Assembly (NCBI RefSeq): GCF_002209535.1
Contig: NZ_NJIG01000015.1
Span: forward strand, 1 to 64,000
Reading direction: 5' to 3'
Source: Achromobacter marplatensis
GTDB taxonomy: Bacteria > Pseudomonadota > Gammaproteobacteria > Burkholderiales > Burkholderiaceae_B
Length of the DNA stretch: 64,000 bases
Part shown: positions 31,920 to 40,419 of the stretch, one piece after another
How positions within the stretch are numbered: position 1 is the first letter of the stretch
Layout: each line of letters begins with the position of its first letter
Translations under genes and position numbers: made by a program
Notes under the pieces: model-generated
Told to the model about the DNA's origin: nothing
The model's input: the letters and a program-made list of their open reading frames with translations, nothing else
Databases searched by the model: none

Positions 31920-33332
31920 TCACGCACTGCCCAGCAGCTTCCCGAGTGTCGCCATTCCTTGTTCCAGGTCCACGCTCCACGGGTGGCCGTGATTTAAGCG
32001 CAGGAAATTGCCGAACGCGCCCGACGACGAGAACAGGGGCCCCGGCGCGATGCTGATGCCATGGTCCAGCGCGGCGCGGTGCACCTTCAGCGTGTCGATA
32101 TGGGCGGGCAGTTCCACCCACACGAAGTAGCCGCCCGCCGGCCGGGTCGCGCGCGTGCCTTTGGGAAAGTAGCGGGCCACGGCTTGCAGCAGTTCGCCCT
32201 GCTGCAAGGCCAGCGTCTGGCGGAATTGCCGCAGGTGGCGGTCGAAGCCGCCTTTTTCCAGATAGGCCGCGATGGCGGCCTGGGTCGGCGCGGCGGTGGC
32301 CAGGCTGGTGGTCAGCTTGTTGCGCATGATCTTGCGCGTGTAGCGCCCGGCCGCCACCCAGCCTACGCGATAGCCCGGCGCCAGCGTCTTCGAAAAGGAC
32401 GAGCAGTGCATCACGATGCCTTCCTTGTCGAACGCCTTGGCCGGACGTGGCCGCGTTTCGCCGAAGTAGAGTTCGCCGTAGACGTCGTCTTCGATCAGCG
32501 CCACGCCGTGCTTGGTCAACAGCTTGACCAGCGCTTCCTTTTTGCTGTCGGGCATCAGGCTGCCCAACGGATTCTGGAACGTCGTCATCAGCCAGCAGGC
32601 GCGCGGGCGGTGCTGCAGGATGGCCTGCTCCAGCGCTTGCAGGTCGATGCCTTCGCGCGGATGCGTCGCCACTTCGATGGCATGCAGTTGATTGCGTTCC
32701 AGCGATTGCAGCGCGGCATAGAACGTGGGGGATTCCACGATCACCGCGTCGCCCGGGTTCGTGACTGCGGCAAGGCTCAGGTTCAGCGCGTCCAGCGCGC
32801 CGTTGGTGATGATGATGTCGTCCACCGGCACGGACACGCCGTCGGCCAGGTAGCGCAGCGCGATCGCGCGGCGCAGCGCCGGATCGCCGGGGCTGAGGTC
32901 ATCGATCGAGCCCCACGGATCCAGCCGCTGTACGGTGGACGCCATGAACTTGGCCAGTCGGCCATAGGGCAGCAGCGACGGGCTGGGAAAGGCCGAGCCG
33001 AAGGGGATCATGTCGCGGCGCAAGGTGGCGTTCAGCACCTGCAGCACGTTGTCGCTGACGTCCACGGGGTGGCGGCCCGCGCTGGCGGTCGACAGCGCCT
33101 CGGGTTCGGGCAGGGCGCCATGCGGGTCGCGCAGCACGTAGTAGCCGGAACGGTCGCGCGCGCGAATCAGCCCGCGCGCTTCCAGCAGGTAATAGGCCTT
33201 GAACACCGTAGACGGGCTGACCCCGCGGCTGGTGCTGGTCTGCCGCACCGAGGGCAAGCGGTCACCCACTTGCAGCAGGCCCGATCGGATCGAGGCGGTG
33301 ATGTCTTCTGTCAGCCGTTCATAGCGCTTCAT
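31920..33332 (-). CDS. MocR-type regulator (GntR wHTH fused to aminotransferase-like domain)
   Basis: This 470-aa protein has an N-terminal GntR winged helix (1-68; DRLPSVRQTSTSRGVSPSTVFKA) followed by a fold-type I aminotransferase domain. The PLP lysine is Lys315 in the SSFSKTLAPGYRVGW motif; the FGSAFPSPSLLPYG, ITNGALDALNLSL and EDDVYGELYF segments are typical. Such factors sense PLP or amino compounds. It lies downstream of and co-directional with the bd oxidase operon, separated by a tandem repeat, and may control genes on either side. Confidence 0.92.
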   Translation of the reverse strand: MKRYERLTEDITASIRSGLLQVGDRLPSVRQTSTSRGVSPSTVFKAYYLLEARGLIRARDRSGYYVLRDPHGALPEPEALSTASAGRHPVDVSDNVLQVLNATLRRDMIPFGSAFPSPSLLPYGRLAKFMASTVQRLDPWGSIDDLSPGDPALRRAIALRYLADGVSVPVDDIIITNGALDALNLSLAAVTNPGDAVIVESPTFYAALQSLERNQLHAIEVATHPREGIDLQALEQAILQHRPRACWLMTTFQNPLGSLMPDSKKEALVKLLTKHGVALIEDDVYGELYFGETRPRPAKAFDKEGIVMHCSSFSKTLAPGYRVGWVAAGRYTRKIMRNKLTTSLATAAPTQAAIAAYLEKGGFDRHLRQFRQTLALQQGELLQAVARYFPKGTRATRPAGGYFVWVELPAHIDTLKVHRAALDHGISIAPGPLFSSSGAFGNFLRLNHGHPWSVDLEQGMATLGKLLGSA

Positions 33333-33360
33333 GGCAGGTCCTATTTACGCGGTTCAGATA

Positions 33361-33553
33361 GCACGCGCAGCGTGTGCAGCGTGGGGGCCCTTTTTTCCGC
33401 CGGGCCGCCCCAAGGTAAAAAGCGCCCCCTCGGGGGGGCAGCAAGCACGCGAAGCGTGTGCAGCGTGGGGGCCTTTTTCCGCCGGGCCGCCCCAAGGTAA
33501 AAAGCGCCCCCTCGGGGGGCAGCAAGCACGCGAAGCGTGTGCAGCGTGGGGGC
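33361..33553. repeat. Tandem repeat, 84- and 81-bp units plus a partial third
   Basis: Units begin at 33361, 33445 and 33526 with GCACGCGMAGCGTGTGCAGC. Each continues through a CGCCGGGCCGCCCCAAGG stretch and a CCCCCTCGGGGGG palindrome. It sits between mocR and the DUF2474 gene. GC-rich dyads suggest a stem-rich transcript or a dispersed intergenic repeat of the genome. It is not a CRISPR: there are no variable spacers. Confidence 0.85.
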
Positions 33554-33555
33554 AT

Positions 33556-33708
33556 TCATAGCGACATACCAATGGCCCGCATGACCAAGCGCAGTGCATA
33601 GGCGGTCACGCCCAGCGCGGCGACGCTGCCTGCCCAGATCAGCGCCAGCCACAACAGACGGCTGCGCCACGACGGCAGCGGGTGAGAGGGGCGGTTCATC
33701 GCATTCAT
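33556..33708 (-). CDS. DUF2474-family small membrane protein (bd oxidase-associated)
   Basis: A 50-residue frame with one transmembrane helix (RLLWLALIWAGSVAALGV, then AYALRLVMRAIGM) matches the DUF2474 family, found as the last gene of cyanide-insensitive bd oxidase operons and analogous to CydX. Its ATG overlaps the cydB stop (33708), so it is translationally coupled. It probably stabilises the oxidase in the inner membrane. Confidence 0.85.
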   Translation of the reverse strand: MNAMNRPSHPLPSWRSRLLWLALIWAGSVAALGVTAYALRLVMRAIGMSL

Positions 33709-34715
33709 CAGTGGAACTCCTCGCCAGTGCGGACCTTGCCGCGGAAGACGTAGTACGACCAGGCGGTATACATCAGGATAATGGGAATGATCAGCAAAGC
33801 TCCCACCAATGCGAAACCCAGGCTTTGCGGTGGCGCAGCTGCGGTCCAGATCGACACGTCAGGCGGGATGATCGCCGGCCAGATGCTGATGCCCAGGCCG
33901 CTGTAGGCCAGGAACACCAGGCACAGCGACAGCATGAAGGGTCCGGCGGCCGGCATGCCGCGCACGCGGCGGATCAGGTCGAAACCGGCGGCCGCCACCA
34001 GAACGGGGACCGGGAAGAACCAGAACATGTTGGGCAGGCTGAACCAGCGCTGCGCAATCTGCGGCTGCGCCAGCGGCGTCCAGATGCTGAGCACGGCGAT
34101 GACGGCCAACAACGCCAGCGTCAGTGGCCGGGCGATGTCGCACATGTGGCGGTGCAACCGGCCTTCGGTCTTCATGATCAGCCAGGTGCAGCCCAGCAGC
34201 GCATAACCCGCCAGCAACCCCAGGCCCGTGAAGATCGAGAACGGGCTGATCCAGTCCCATGCGCCGCCTTGATAGGCGCGGTCGACGACCGGGATGCCTT
34301 CGATGTAGGCGCCCAGCGTCACGCCCTGGAAGAATGTGGCGCACACCGAGCCGAACACGAAGGCGCGGTCCCAAAGCGGGCGATGGTGCTCGTCGGCCTT
34401 GAAGCGGAATTCGAACGCCACGCCGCGAAAGATCAGGCCCAGCAGCATGAAGACCAGGGGCAGGTGCAACGCGCTGAGGATGACGGAGTACGCAAGCGGA
34501 AACGCCGCCATCAGGCCCGCGCCGCCCAGCACCAGCCAGGTCTCGTTGCCGTCCCAGACGGGCGCCACGGTGTTGACCATGACGTCGCGTTCATCGCGGT
34601 CGCGGATCAGCGGAAAGAGGATGCCGATGCCCAGGTCGAAGCCATCCATCACCACATACATCATCACGCCGAACAGGATGATGACGGCCCATATCAGTGC
34701 AAGATCGATGCCCAT
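33708..34715 (-). CDS. cioB: Cytochrome bd-type quinol oxidase subunit II (CioB/CydB)
   Basis: This 335-aa inner-membrane protein has eight to nine helices and conserved CydB segments (DGFDLGIGILFPLI, TVAPVWDGNETWLVLGG, FRGVAFEFR). It forms the terminal oxidase with subunit I encoded 4 bp upstream in the operon. The family reduces oxygen to water with quinol electrons. Confidence 0.94.
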   Translation of the reverse strand: MGIDLALIWAVIILFGVMMYVVMDGFDLGIGILFPLIRDRDERDVMVNTVAPVWDGNETWLVLGGAGLMAAFPLAYSVILSALHLPLVFMLLGLIFRGVAFEFRFKADEHHRPLWDRAFVFGSVCATFFQGVTLGAYIEGIPVVDRAYQGGAWDWISPFSIFTGLGLLAGYALLGCTWLIMKTEGRLHRHMCDIARPLTLALLAVIAVLSIWTPLAQPQIAQRWFSLPNMFWFFPVPVLVAAAGFDLIRRVRGMPAAGPFMLSLCLVFLAYSGLGISIWPAIIPPDVSIWTAAAPPQSLGFALVGALLIIPIILMYTAWSYYVFRGKVRTGEEFH

Positions 34716-34719
34716 GGCC

Positions 34720-36156
34720 TCAGACTCCTGAATGCTTGCGTTGCGCGGGCTCGGTGCCCGCCAGGGTGGACGCTGCGGACAGCGGGCGCGACGGCTGGCG
34801 CGGTTCGCCCGGGCCGCCGGACAGCGGGGCGTGGCCCGGTGCGGGGCTGGGGCCCATGCGGATCAGGCGCAGCATGTACGACACGCCGGCGCCGAACACC
34901 AGCAGATAGACCACCACGAACAGGGCAAGCGTCAGCGTCAGTTCACCCAACCCGTGGGGCGTGGCCGCATCCGCCGTGCGCATCACGCCGTAGACGATCC
35001 AGGGCTGGCGGCCGATCTCGGTGACGTACCAGCCAGCCAGCATCGCGATGATGCCCGACGGCCCCATCCACAGCGCAAACCGCTGCAGCGCGCGCGACTC
35101 ATACAAGCGGCCGCGCCACCGGGTCCACAGAGCCCAGCCCGCCAGCAGGATCATCAGCGTGCCCAGCCCGGCCATGATGCGAAACGACCAGAACACCACG
35201 GTCGCGTTGGGCCGGTCTTCGGGCGGGTACGACTTCAGTCCTGGGAACTGGCCGTCCCAGCTATGCGTGAGGATCAGGCTGCCCAGGCGCGGCACGTTCA
35301 GCGCAAAGCGCGTTTCTTCGCGCTCCATGTCGGGAATGCCGAAGAGCGTCAGCGGCACGCCCGCGCCCGGCTCGTTTTCCCAATGGCCTTCGATGGCGGC
35401 GATCTTGGCGGGTTGATGCTTGAGGGTGTTCAAGCCATGGATGTCGCCCACCACGGCTTGCAGCGGCGCAACCAGCAGCAGCATGCCCATCGCCATCGCA
35501 AACATCTTCTTCACGGCCGGGCTGCGGTCGCCGCGCAGCAGGTGCCAGGCGCCGGAGGCGCCGACCATCAGCGCAGTGGCCAGGAAGGCGGCGATGCCCA
35601 TGTGCGCCAGGCGGTACGGGAACGAGGGGTTGAAAATCACGGCCAGCCAATCGGTGGGCACCACGCGGCCGTCCAGGATCTCGTAGCCGGCGGGTGTCTG
35701 CATCCAGCTGTTGGACGCCAGGATCCAGGTGGCCGACACCAGCGTGCCCAGCGCCACCATGACGGTCGAGAAAAAGTGCAGGCCCGGGCCCACGCGCGAC
35801 CAGCCGAACAGCATGACGCCCAGGAAGCCGGCCTCCAGGAAGAATGCGGTCAGCACTTCATAGGCCAGCAGCGGTCCGGTGACGCTGCCGGCGAAATCGG
35901 AGAAGAAGCTCCAGTTCGTGCCGAACTGATAGGCCATCACCAGGCCGGACACGACACCCATGCCGAAGTTGACGGCGAAGATCTTGGTCCAGAAGTGGTA
36001 GAGGTCGCGATAGACGGTTTTCTGCGTCCGCAGCCACAGGCCTTCCAGGACGGCCAGATAGCTGGCCAGGCCGATGGTGATGGCGGGGAAAACGATGTGA
36101 AAAGAAATGGTGAAGCCGAACTGTATTCGGGCAAGCAATAGCGCGTCGCTATCCAT
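34720..36156 (-). CDS. cioA: Cytochrome bd-type quinol oxidase subunit I (CioA/CydA), short Q-loop
   Basis: This 478-aa polytopic protein has the heme b595 ligand at His20 in FTISFHIVFPAITIG, the GRQPW quinol-side motif (EIGRQPWIVYGVMRT) and the conserved helices of subunit I. It is shorter than the E. coli CydA (about 520 aa), indicating the short Q-loop class that includes cyanide-insensitive CIO oxidases. It is first gene of cioA-cioB-DUF2474. Upstream DNA contains a 15-bp palindrome at 36266-36280. Confidence 0.93.
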   Translation of the reverse strand: MDSDALLLARIQFGFTISFHIVFPAITIGLASYLAVLEGLWLRTQKTVYRDLYHFWTKIFAVNFGMGVVSGLVMAYQFGTNWSFFSDFAGSVTGPLLAYEVLTAFFLEAGFLGVMLFGWSRVGPGLHFFSTVMVALGTLVSATWILASNSWMQTPAGYEILDGRVVPTDWLAVIFNPSFPYRLAHMGIAAFLATALMVGASGAWHLLRGDRSPAVKKMFAMAMGMLLLVAPLQAVVGDIHGLNTLKHQPAKIAAIEGHWENEPGAGVPLTLFGIPDMEREETRFALNVPRLGSLILTHSWDGQFPGLKSYPPEDRPNATVVFWSFRIMAGLGTLMILLAGWALWTRWRGRLYESRALQRFALWMGPSGIIAMLAGWYVTEIGRQPWIVYGVMRTADAATPHGLGELTLTLALFVVVYLLVFGAGVSYMLRLIRMGPSPAPGHAPLSGGPGEPRQPSRPLSAASTLAGTEPAQRKHSGV

Positions 36157-36259
36157 AGCGGTCTTCCTGACTTCGTCGCCGGCGCGAGGGTTCCGTCACA
36201 AGACGGCAGGCGCAGACGGGTGTTGAACCTGCACCACGAAGTTAGGATATGTGCGCTGA

Positions 36260-36280
36260 TTGGTACAGATTCAGAATCTG
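36260..36280. promoter_or_regulatory. Palindrome CAGATTCAGAATCTG upstream of cioA
   Basis: A perfect 7-bp inverted repeat around a central A (36266-36280), overlapped at its left by TTGGTACAGAT (36260-36270). It lies about 105-120 bp upstream of the cioA start and 300 bp from the divergent GntR gene. It looks like an operator for a dimeric regulator; no FNR-type box is seen here. Confidence 0.4.
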
Positions 36281-36288
36281 AGAAAAAA

Positions 36289-36421
36289 AGCGGATCAGTT
36301 AGGGCAAAACCGTGCGCCAGCTCGCTCCCTCATAGGGGAAAGGCTGGCAGCTCAGTTTTTTGGATTCGCCGGCGTTACAAAAAAGACAGTACAGATAGCG
36401 GGGTGCGTCCCCTGATCCGCT
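36289..36421. other. Long-range stem enclosing a hairpin with T-run (possible structured RNA)
   Basis: AGCGGATCAG (36289-36298) is exactly complementary to CTGATCCGCT (36412-36421). Inside, GCCAGC (36316-36321) pairs with GCTGGC (36343-36348) over a TCCC/GGGA top. A TTTTTT run follows at 36355-36360, an attenuator-like order on the plus strand toward the GntR gene. No known riboswitch class was recognised. It occupies most of the otherwise gene-free 36157-36580 region. Confidence 0.35.
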
Positions 36422-36580
36422 CGGGCAGGGGAGGCAAGCCTTGCATCAGCTGACCATCCGCGTCTGGTTTTCGGGGGCGATCACCCTTGCCCGCTGGGCT
36501 ACGATGGGGGCCCGCCCGTCGGAGCCACCCCCACATTTGGCGCAGGCCGTCGTCCTTCGCCGCAGAGACACCCGATCGTC

Positions 36581-37255
36581 ATGAGCATTACCCAGAAGAA
36601 GGGCTCGTCCAATTCAGCCCAGGCTTTGCCGCACCGGATCCGCGATCAGCTGCGTTTCGATATCTTGACCGGCGCCTTGCCTGCGGGCACGCCGCTCAAG
36701 CAAGATGAACTGGCCGCGCGTTTCCAGGCCAGCCGCATCCCGGTGCGCGAGGCGCTGCGCCAACTGGAAACGGAAGGCCTGGTGGCGTATCCCCTGAACC
36801 GCGGCGCGGTCGTCATCCGCATGGACGTGGATCAGATCTGCGAGTTGCTGGACATCCGGATCGCGCTGGAAGGCTATGCGGTGCGCGCCGCCGTGCCGAA
36901 CATGGCGCGGGCCGACCTGGAAGCCTTGGAAGCCCTGCTACGCGCTTACGACGAAGCGGATTCCGTGCCGGATCGGGTCGACGCGATACGCCGTTTCCAT
37001 CTGGCCCTGTGCGCCCCGGCGAATAACACGCGCCTGCGCCGGTTGATCGAGGAGTACGGCCTGAACACTGCCCGCTACACCTACGAGGTGATGTCGCAAG
37101 CGGCGGGCATGGACAGCCCGCAGGCGGATCACCACCGCATCCTGGAGGCCTGCCGCAAGCAGGATGGCGAGTTGGCGGCAAGCCTGGTTCAAGCGCACAT
37201 TCTTGAGACGAAGAAGAACCTCGTGGCCATGCACCGCATGCGGCAGGAAGGTTGA
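36581..37255 (+). CDS. GntR/FadR-subfamily regulator (FCD domain)
   Basis: This 224-aa protein has an N-terminal winged helix (about 15-80; LKQDELAARFQASRIPVREALRQLE) and an all-helical FCD effector domain with the metal-site histidines in RFHLALC, DHHRIL and QAHILETKK. The family senses organic acids. The target is unclear: cioAB is divergent, EamA is convergent. Confidence 0.9.
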   Translation: MSITQKKGSSNSAQALPHRIRDQLRFDILTGALPAGTPLKQDELAARFQASRIPVREALRQLETEGLVAYPLNRGAVVIRMDVDQICELLDIRIALEGYAVRAAVPNMARADLEALEALLRAYDEADSVPDRVDAIRRFHLALCAPANNTRLRRLIEEYGLNTARYTYEVMSQAAGMDSPQADHHRILEACRKQDGELAASLVQAHILETKKNLVAMHRMRQEG

Positions 37256-37272
37256 CGTCCGCGCGCTGCCGG

Positions 37273-38154
37273 TCAAGGCGTTGGCCGCGCGGCGAGCGAG
37301 GCGGCTGGCAGCCGCTGGGCGCGCTGGCTTAGCCACACGCTGGCCACCACGATCGCCATGCCGGCCAATTGCGCGGCGGAGAGGCGCTGGCCCAGCACGC
37401 CCCAGCCCAGCAGCACCGCCGAAATCGGGCTGAGAAAGCCCAGTGAGGACACCACCGCGGGTTCCAGCTTTGCGACGCCGCGGAACCACAGCACATAGGT
37501 CAGCGCCGCGCCGATCAGCCCCAGATAGGCCAGGCCCGTCACGTTCAAGGCGGTAAGCGGAGGCAAGGCGGGTTCGGCAAGCAGCGACACGGGTAGCAGC
37601 AGGATGCCGCCGGCGGTCAATTGCCAAGAGGTGAAAGTCAGCGCGGACACGGGCGGCTGCCAGCGGCGGCTAAGCACGGTGCCCAGCGCCATGGATGCGG
37701 CGCTGGCCAAGCCGGCGGCAATGCCCACCGGATCCAGCGCGGCCTTGGGCGTCAGCACCAGCAGCGCCACGCCGGCCAGGCCGCTTAGCGCCGCCACGAC
37801 GGACAGGCTGCGGATCGGCGAGCCCAGCAACGTGCGGGCCAGCAGGATCACCACCAGCGGCTGGATTGCGCCCAAGGTCGCAGCCACGCCGCCGGGCAGG
37901 CGGTACGCGGCCACGAACAGCAGCGCCCAGAACACCGAGAAATTCAGCGCGCCGAGGATGAACGCGCGCAGCCACCAGATGCCCTGCGGCAACTGGCGCA
38001 CGGCCAGCAGCAGCAGGATGCCGGCCGGCAGCGCACGCAGCATGGCGACGGTCAGCGGATAGTCCGCGGGCAGCATCAAGGTGGTGACGACGTAGGTGCT
38101 GCCCCAGATGGCGGGCGCCAGGGCGGTCAGCAGAAGATCGGAACTGCGGCTCAT
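37273..38154 (-). CDS. EamA-family (DMT superfamily) transporter
   Basis: This 293-aa inner-membrane exporter has ten helices and two EamA repeats. The first starts LLTALAPAIWGSTYVVTT and contains ATLGAIQPLVVILLAR; the second contains LTSWQL-type and LSFLSPISAVLLGW-like segments. It is divergent from the LysR gene at 38258 (103-bp gap), the usual layout for LysR-controlled metabolite exporters. Confidence 0.9.
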   Translation of the reverse strand: MSRSSDLLLTALAPAIWGSTYVVTTLMLPADYPLTVAMLRALPAGILLLLAVRQLPQGIWWLRAFILGALNFSVFWALLFVAAYRLPGGVAATLGAIQPLVVILLARTLLGSPIRSLSVVAALSGLAGVALLVLTPKAALDPVGIAAGLASAASMALGTVLSRRWQPPVSALTFTSWQLTAGGILLLPVSLLAEPALPPLTALNVTGLAYLGLIGAALTYVLWFRGVAKLEPAVVSSLGFLSPISAVLLGWGVLGQRLSAAQLAGMAIVVASVWLSQRAQRLPAASLAARPTP

Positions 38155-38257
38155 GATGGTCGTTCTCGTTTGGCTCAGGCCTACAGACTAATTGAATCGC
38201 CGCCATACGATAATATCCATTCCATTCGCAATATCATTCACTGTAGGTGAATAATCA

Positions 38258-39154
38258 ATGGATCATCTGACGGCGTTGAAGGTCTTCAGGCAGGTCGTGG
38301 AGCAGGGCGGGTTCGCGTCCGCGTCGCGCCAACTGGGCTTGTCGCCTGCCGCCGTCAGCAAGAACATCGCCGAGCTTGAACGCCACGTCGCCGCGCGGTT
38401 GCTGAACCGCACGACCCGCCGCATGAGCCTGACCGAAGCCGGCACGCGCTATTACGAGCAGGTCGCCCGCATCCTGGATGACCTGCAAGAGGCCGAACAG
38501 TCGCTGGGCCCCATGCAGCGCGAACCCGCCGGACTCTTGCGCGTGAGCGCACCCATGTCGCTGAGCGTGCTTCGCATCTGTCCCGCCGTTCCCGCGTTTC
38601 TGGAACGCTATCCGCAGGTGTCGCTGGACCTGAACCTGGAAGACCGCCGCGTCGACATCGTGAAGGAAGGTTTCGATCTGGCGATCCGCGGCACCGACCG
38701 GCTGGAAGACTCCAGCCTGGTGGCCCGAAAGCTGATGACGCTGGATCACGTACTGTGCGGGGCGCCGTCCTACTTCCGGCGCGTGGGCGTGCCGGCGTCG
38801 CCCGAGGCGGTGCGGGGCATGGAGCGCGTGCAGTTCACGTTGTCGGGCCACGCCGATGAATGGGTCTTCACGCGCGCGGGGCAGACGCAACGCGTGCCCG
38901 TGCAGGGGCGGTACAAGGTCAGTTCCAGCCTGGCGGTGCGCGATGCGTTGCGGGCGGGCTTTGGCGTCAGCCTCGTGCCGCGCGTGTATGTGCAGGACGA
39001 TCTGGACCGCGGCGCGCTGCAAGCCGTGCTGCCAGATTGGCTACCGGTCGAGACCTACGTCTATGCCGTCTATCCGTCGCGCCGCCACATGGTGGCGAAG
39101 GTGCGCGCGTTTGTGGATTTCCTGGTGGAAGAATTTGGCGCGCGCCAGCCTTGA
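38258..39154 (+). CDS. LysR-family regulator (CrgA/DmlR-like)
   Basis: This 298-aa regulator has an N-terminal HTH (MDHLTALKVFRQVVEQGGF, LGLSPAAVSKNIAELE) and an effector domain with the DLAIRGTDRLEDSSLVARKL segment of the large CrgA-type group. It is probably the regulator of the divergent EamA gene. Confidence 0.92.
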   Translation: MDHLTALKVFRQVVEQGGFASASRQLGLSPAAVSKNIAELERHVAARLLNRTTRRMSLTEAGTRYYEQVARILDDLQEAEQSLGPMQREPAGLLRVSAPMSLSVLRICPAVPAFLERYPQVSLDLNLEDRRVDIVKEGFDLAIRGTDRLEDSSLVARKLMTLDHVLCGAPSYFRRVGVPASPEAVRGMERVQFTLSGHADEWVFTRAGQTQRVPVQGRYKVSSSLAVRDALRAGFGVSLVPRVYVQDDLDRGALQAVLPDWLPVETYVYAVYPSRRHMVAKVRAFVDFLVEEFGARQP

Positions 39155-39175
39155 CCGCCGCGCGCCCGCCAGGCG

Positions 39176-39919
39176 TCAATACATGTGCTGGCCGCCGTTC
39201 ATGGCCACATTGCTACCGGTCATAAAGCCCGCCAGGTCGCTGCAGATGAACGTGACCAGCGCCGCGACTTCCTCGGGCTGGCCCAATCGGCCCACGGGGA
39301 TCTGCGGCAATATCTTTTCCTTCAATACCTCCTCGGGCACCGCCTGCACCATGCGCGTGTCCAGATAACCGGGCGACACGGTGTTGACCGTGACGCCCTT
39401 GCTGGCCAGCTCCAGCGCCAGCGATTTGGTGAAGCCGTGTATCCCGGCTTTCGATGCGGCGTAGTTGGTCTGCCCGAACGCGCCTTTACTGCCGTTCACG
39501 GATGAGATGTTCACGATGCGGCCCCATCCGCGGTCCGCCATGCCGCCGCACAATGGCTGCGTCATGTTGAACATCGAATCCAGGTTGCTGTGCATCACTT
39601 CGGACCAGTTTTCGAAGCTCATCTTGCGCAGCCGGGCGTCACGGGCGATGCCGGCGTTGTTGACCAGGATGTCGATCTGGCGGCCGTCGCGTTCCAGCCG
39701 CCGCATCAGCGCCTGGCACGAGGCGTAGTCGCCCACGTCCACCTGATAGATGGCGAAGCGCCGTCCTTTGGCCGCTTCTTCGTCGACCCAGGCGCGCGTG
39801 GCGTCTTCGCTGGCGTGGTAGGTGACGATGACGTCGTGGCCGGCCTCGGACAGCGCCAGGGCGATGGCCCGCCCCAGGCCGCCGCCGCCGGTGACCAGCG
39901 CCGTGCGCTTAGCCGTCAT
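39176..39919 (-). CDS. phaB: Acetoacetyl-CoA reductase (PhaB-type SDR)
   Basis: This 247-aa short-chain dehydrogenase has a cofactor motif VTGGGGLGRAIA (10-20), Asn in NNAG (87-90) and catalytic Ser140, Tyr153 and Lys157 (NISSVNGSKGAFGQTNYAASK order). NGSKGAFGQTNY and PGYLDTRMV are typical of NADPH-dependent PhaB. It would make (R)-3-hydroxybutyryl-CoA for polyhydroxyalkanoate. ATG 39919 overlaps the phasin gene by 11 bp; an ATG at 39928 is in frame. Confidence 0.88.
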   Translation of the reverse strand: MTAKRTALVTGGGGLGRAIALALSEAGHDVIVTYHASEDATRAWVDEEAAKGRRFAIYQVDVGDYASCQALMRRLERDGRQIDILVNNAGIARDARLRKMSFENWSEVMHSNLDSMFNMTQPLCGGMADRGWGRIVNISSVNGSKGAFGQTNYAASKAGIHGFTKSLALELASKGVTVNTVSPGYLDTRMVQAVPEEVLKEKILPQIPVGRLGQPEEVAALVTFICSDLAGFMTGSNVAMNGGQHMY

Positions 39920-40379
39920 GGCGCCCACCCGGCTGGCTGGCGTCGCGCATGGCCGAGCAAGCCGCGGCCATCTGGTTCGACATCGTGGACCACATCTGCG
40001 TCAGGGGCGACGTGCCGGCGGCCATGCCGGCGCCGGTAGCGCTCTTGAACCAGCCGCTCATGGCTTCGCCCAGACCGGCCGCCAGCGCGGCCTGCTCTTC
40101 CAGCGCGGCATGGGTGATGGCCTGGCTGGCTTCCAGCTGGCATTGCCATTGCTTGCGCGTGATCTCGCCCAGGGCCGGGGCGATCTGTTGCCAATCTCCG
40201 CCTTGCTTCAGCGGGCCGAGGGTGTCCAGGTACCGGGCGGCGTTGTCGTCGGCCAACCGGCGGCCAAGTTCCATCCAGCGTTGCTGGCTTTCTTGCGCAA
40301 GCTGGGCCAGCCGTTGGCAGTAGGCGGCATTGGCGCCGGCGATGCCTTGGGTCGTGGGGGCAGTAGTCTTCTTCATCAT
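39909..40379 (-). CDS. Phasin-family PHA granule-associated protein
   Basis: This 156-aa helical amphipathic protein contains YCQRLAQLAQESQQRWMELG and ITRKQWQCQLEASQAITHAAL and a Gly/Ala-rich tail. The family coats polyhydroxyalkanoate granules. Overlap with phaB supports the role. ATG 40376 or 40379 can be used; AAGGA lies just upstream. Confidence 0.75.
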   Translation of the reverse strand: MMKKTTAPTTQGIAGANAAYCQRLAQLAQESQQRWMELGRRLADDNAARYLDTLGPLKQGGDWQQIAPALGEITRKQWQCQLEASQAITHAALEEQAALAAGLGEAMSGWFKSATGAGMAAGTSPLTQMWSTMSNQMAAACSAMRDASQPGGRHDG

Positions 40380-40419
40380 CCGTCCTTTTAAGAGAGTGGT
40401 AAGGGGTAACGAATCAGCC

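Noticed and set aside
33361..33553. CRISPR array
   Set aside because: The units are 81-84 bp and nearly identical throughout, with no variable spacers and no cas genes nearby.
36220..36453. 77-aa frame between cioA and the GntR gene
   Set aside because: No ribosome site, low-complexity Lys/Ser/Arg content and overlap with the stem structures; better read as non-coding.
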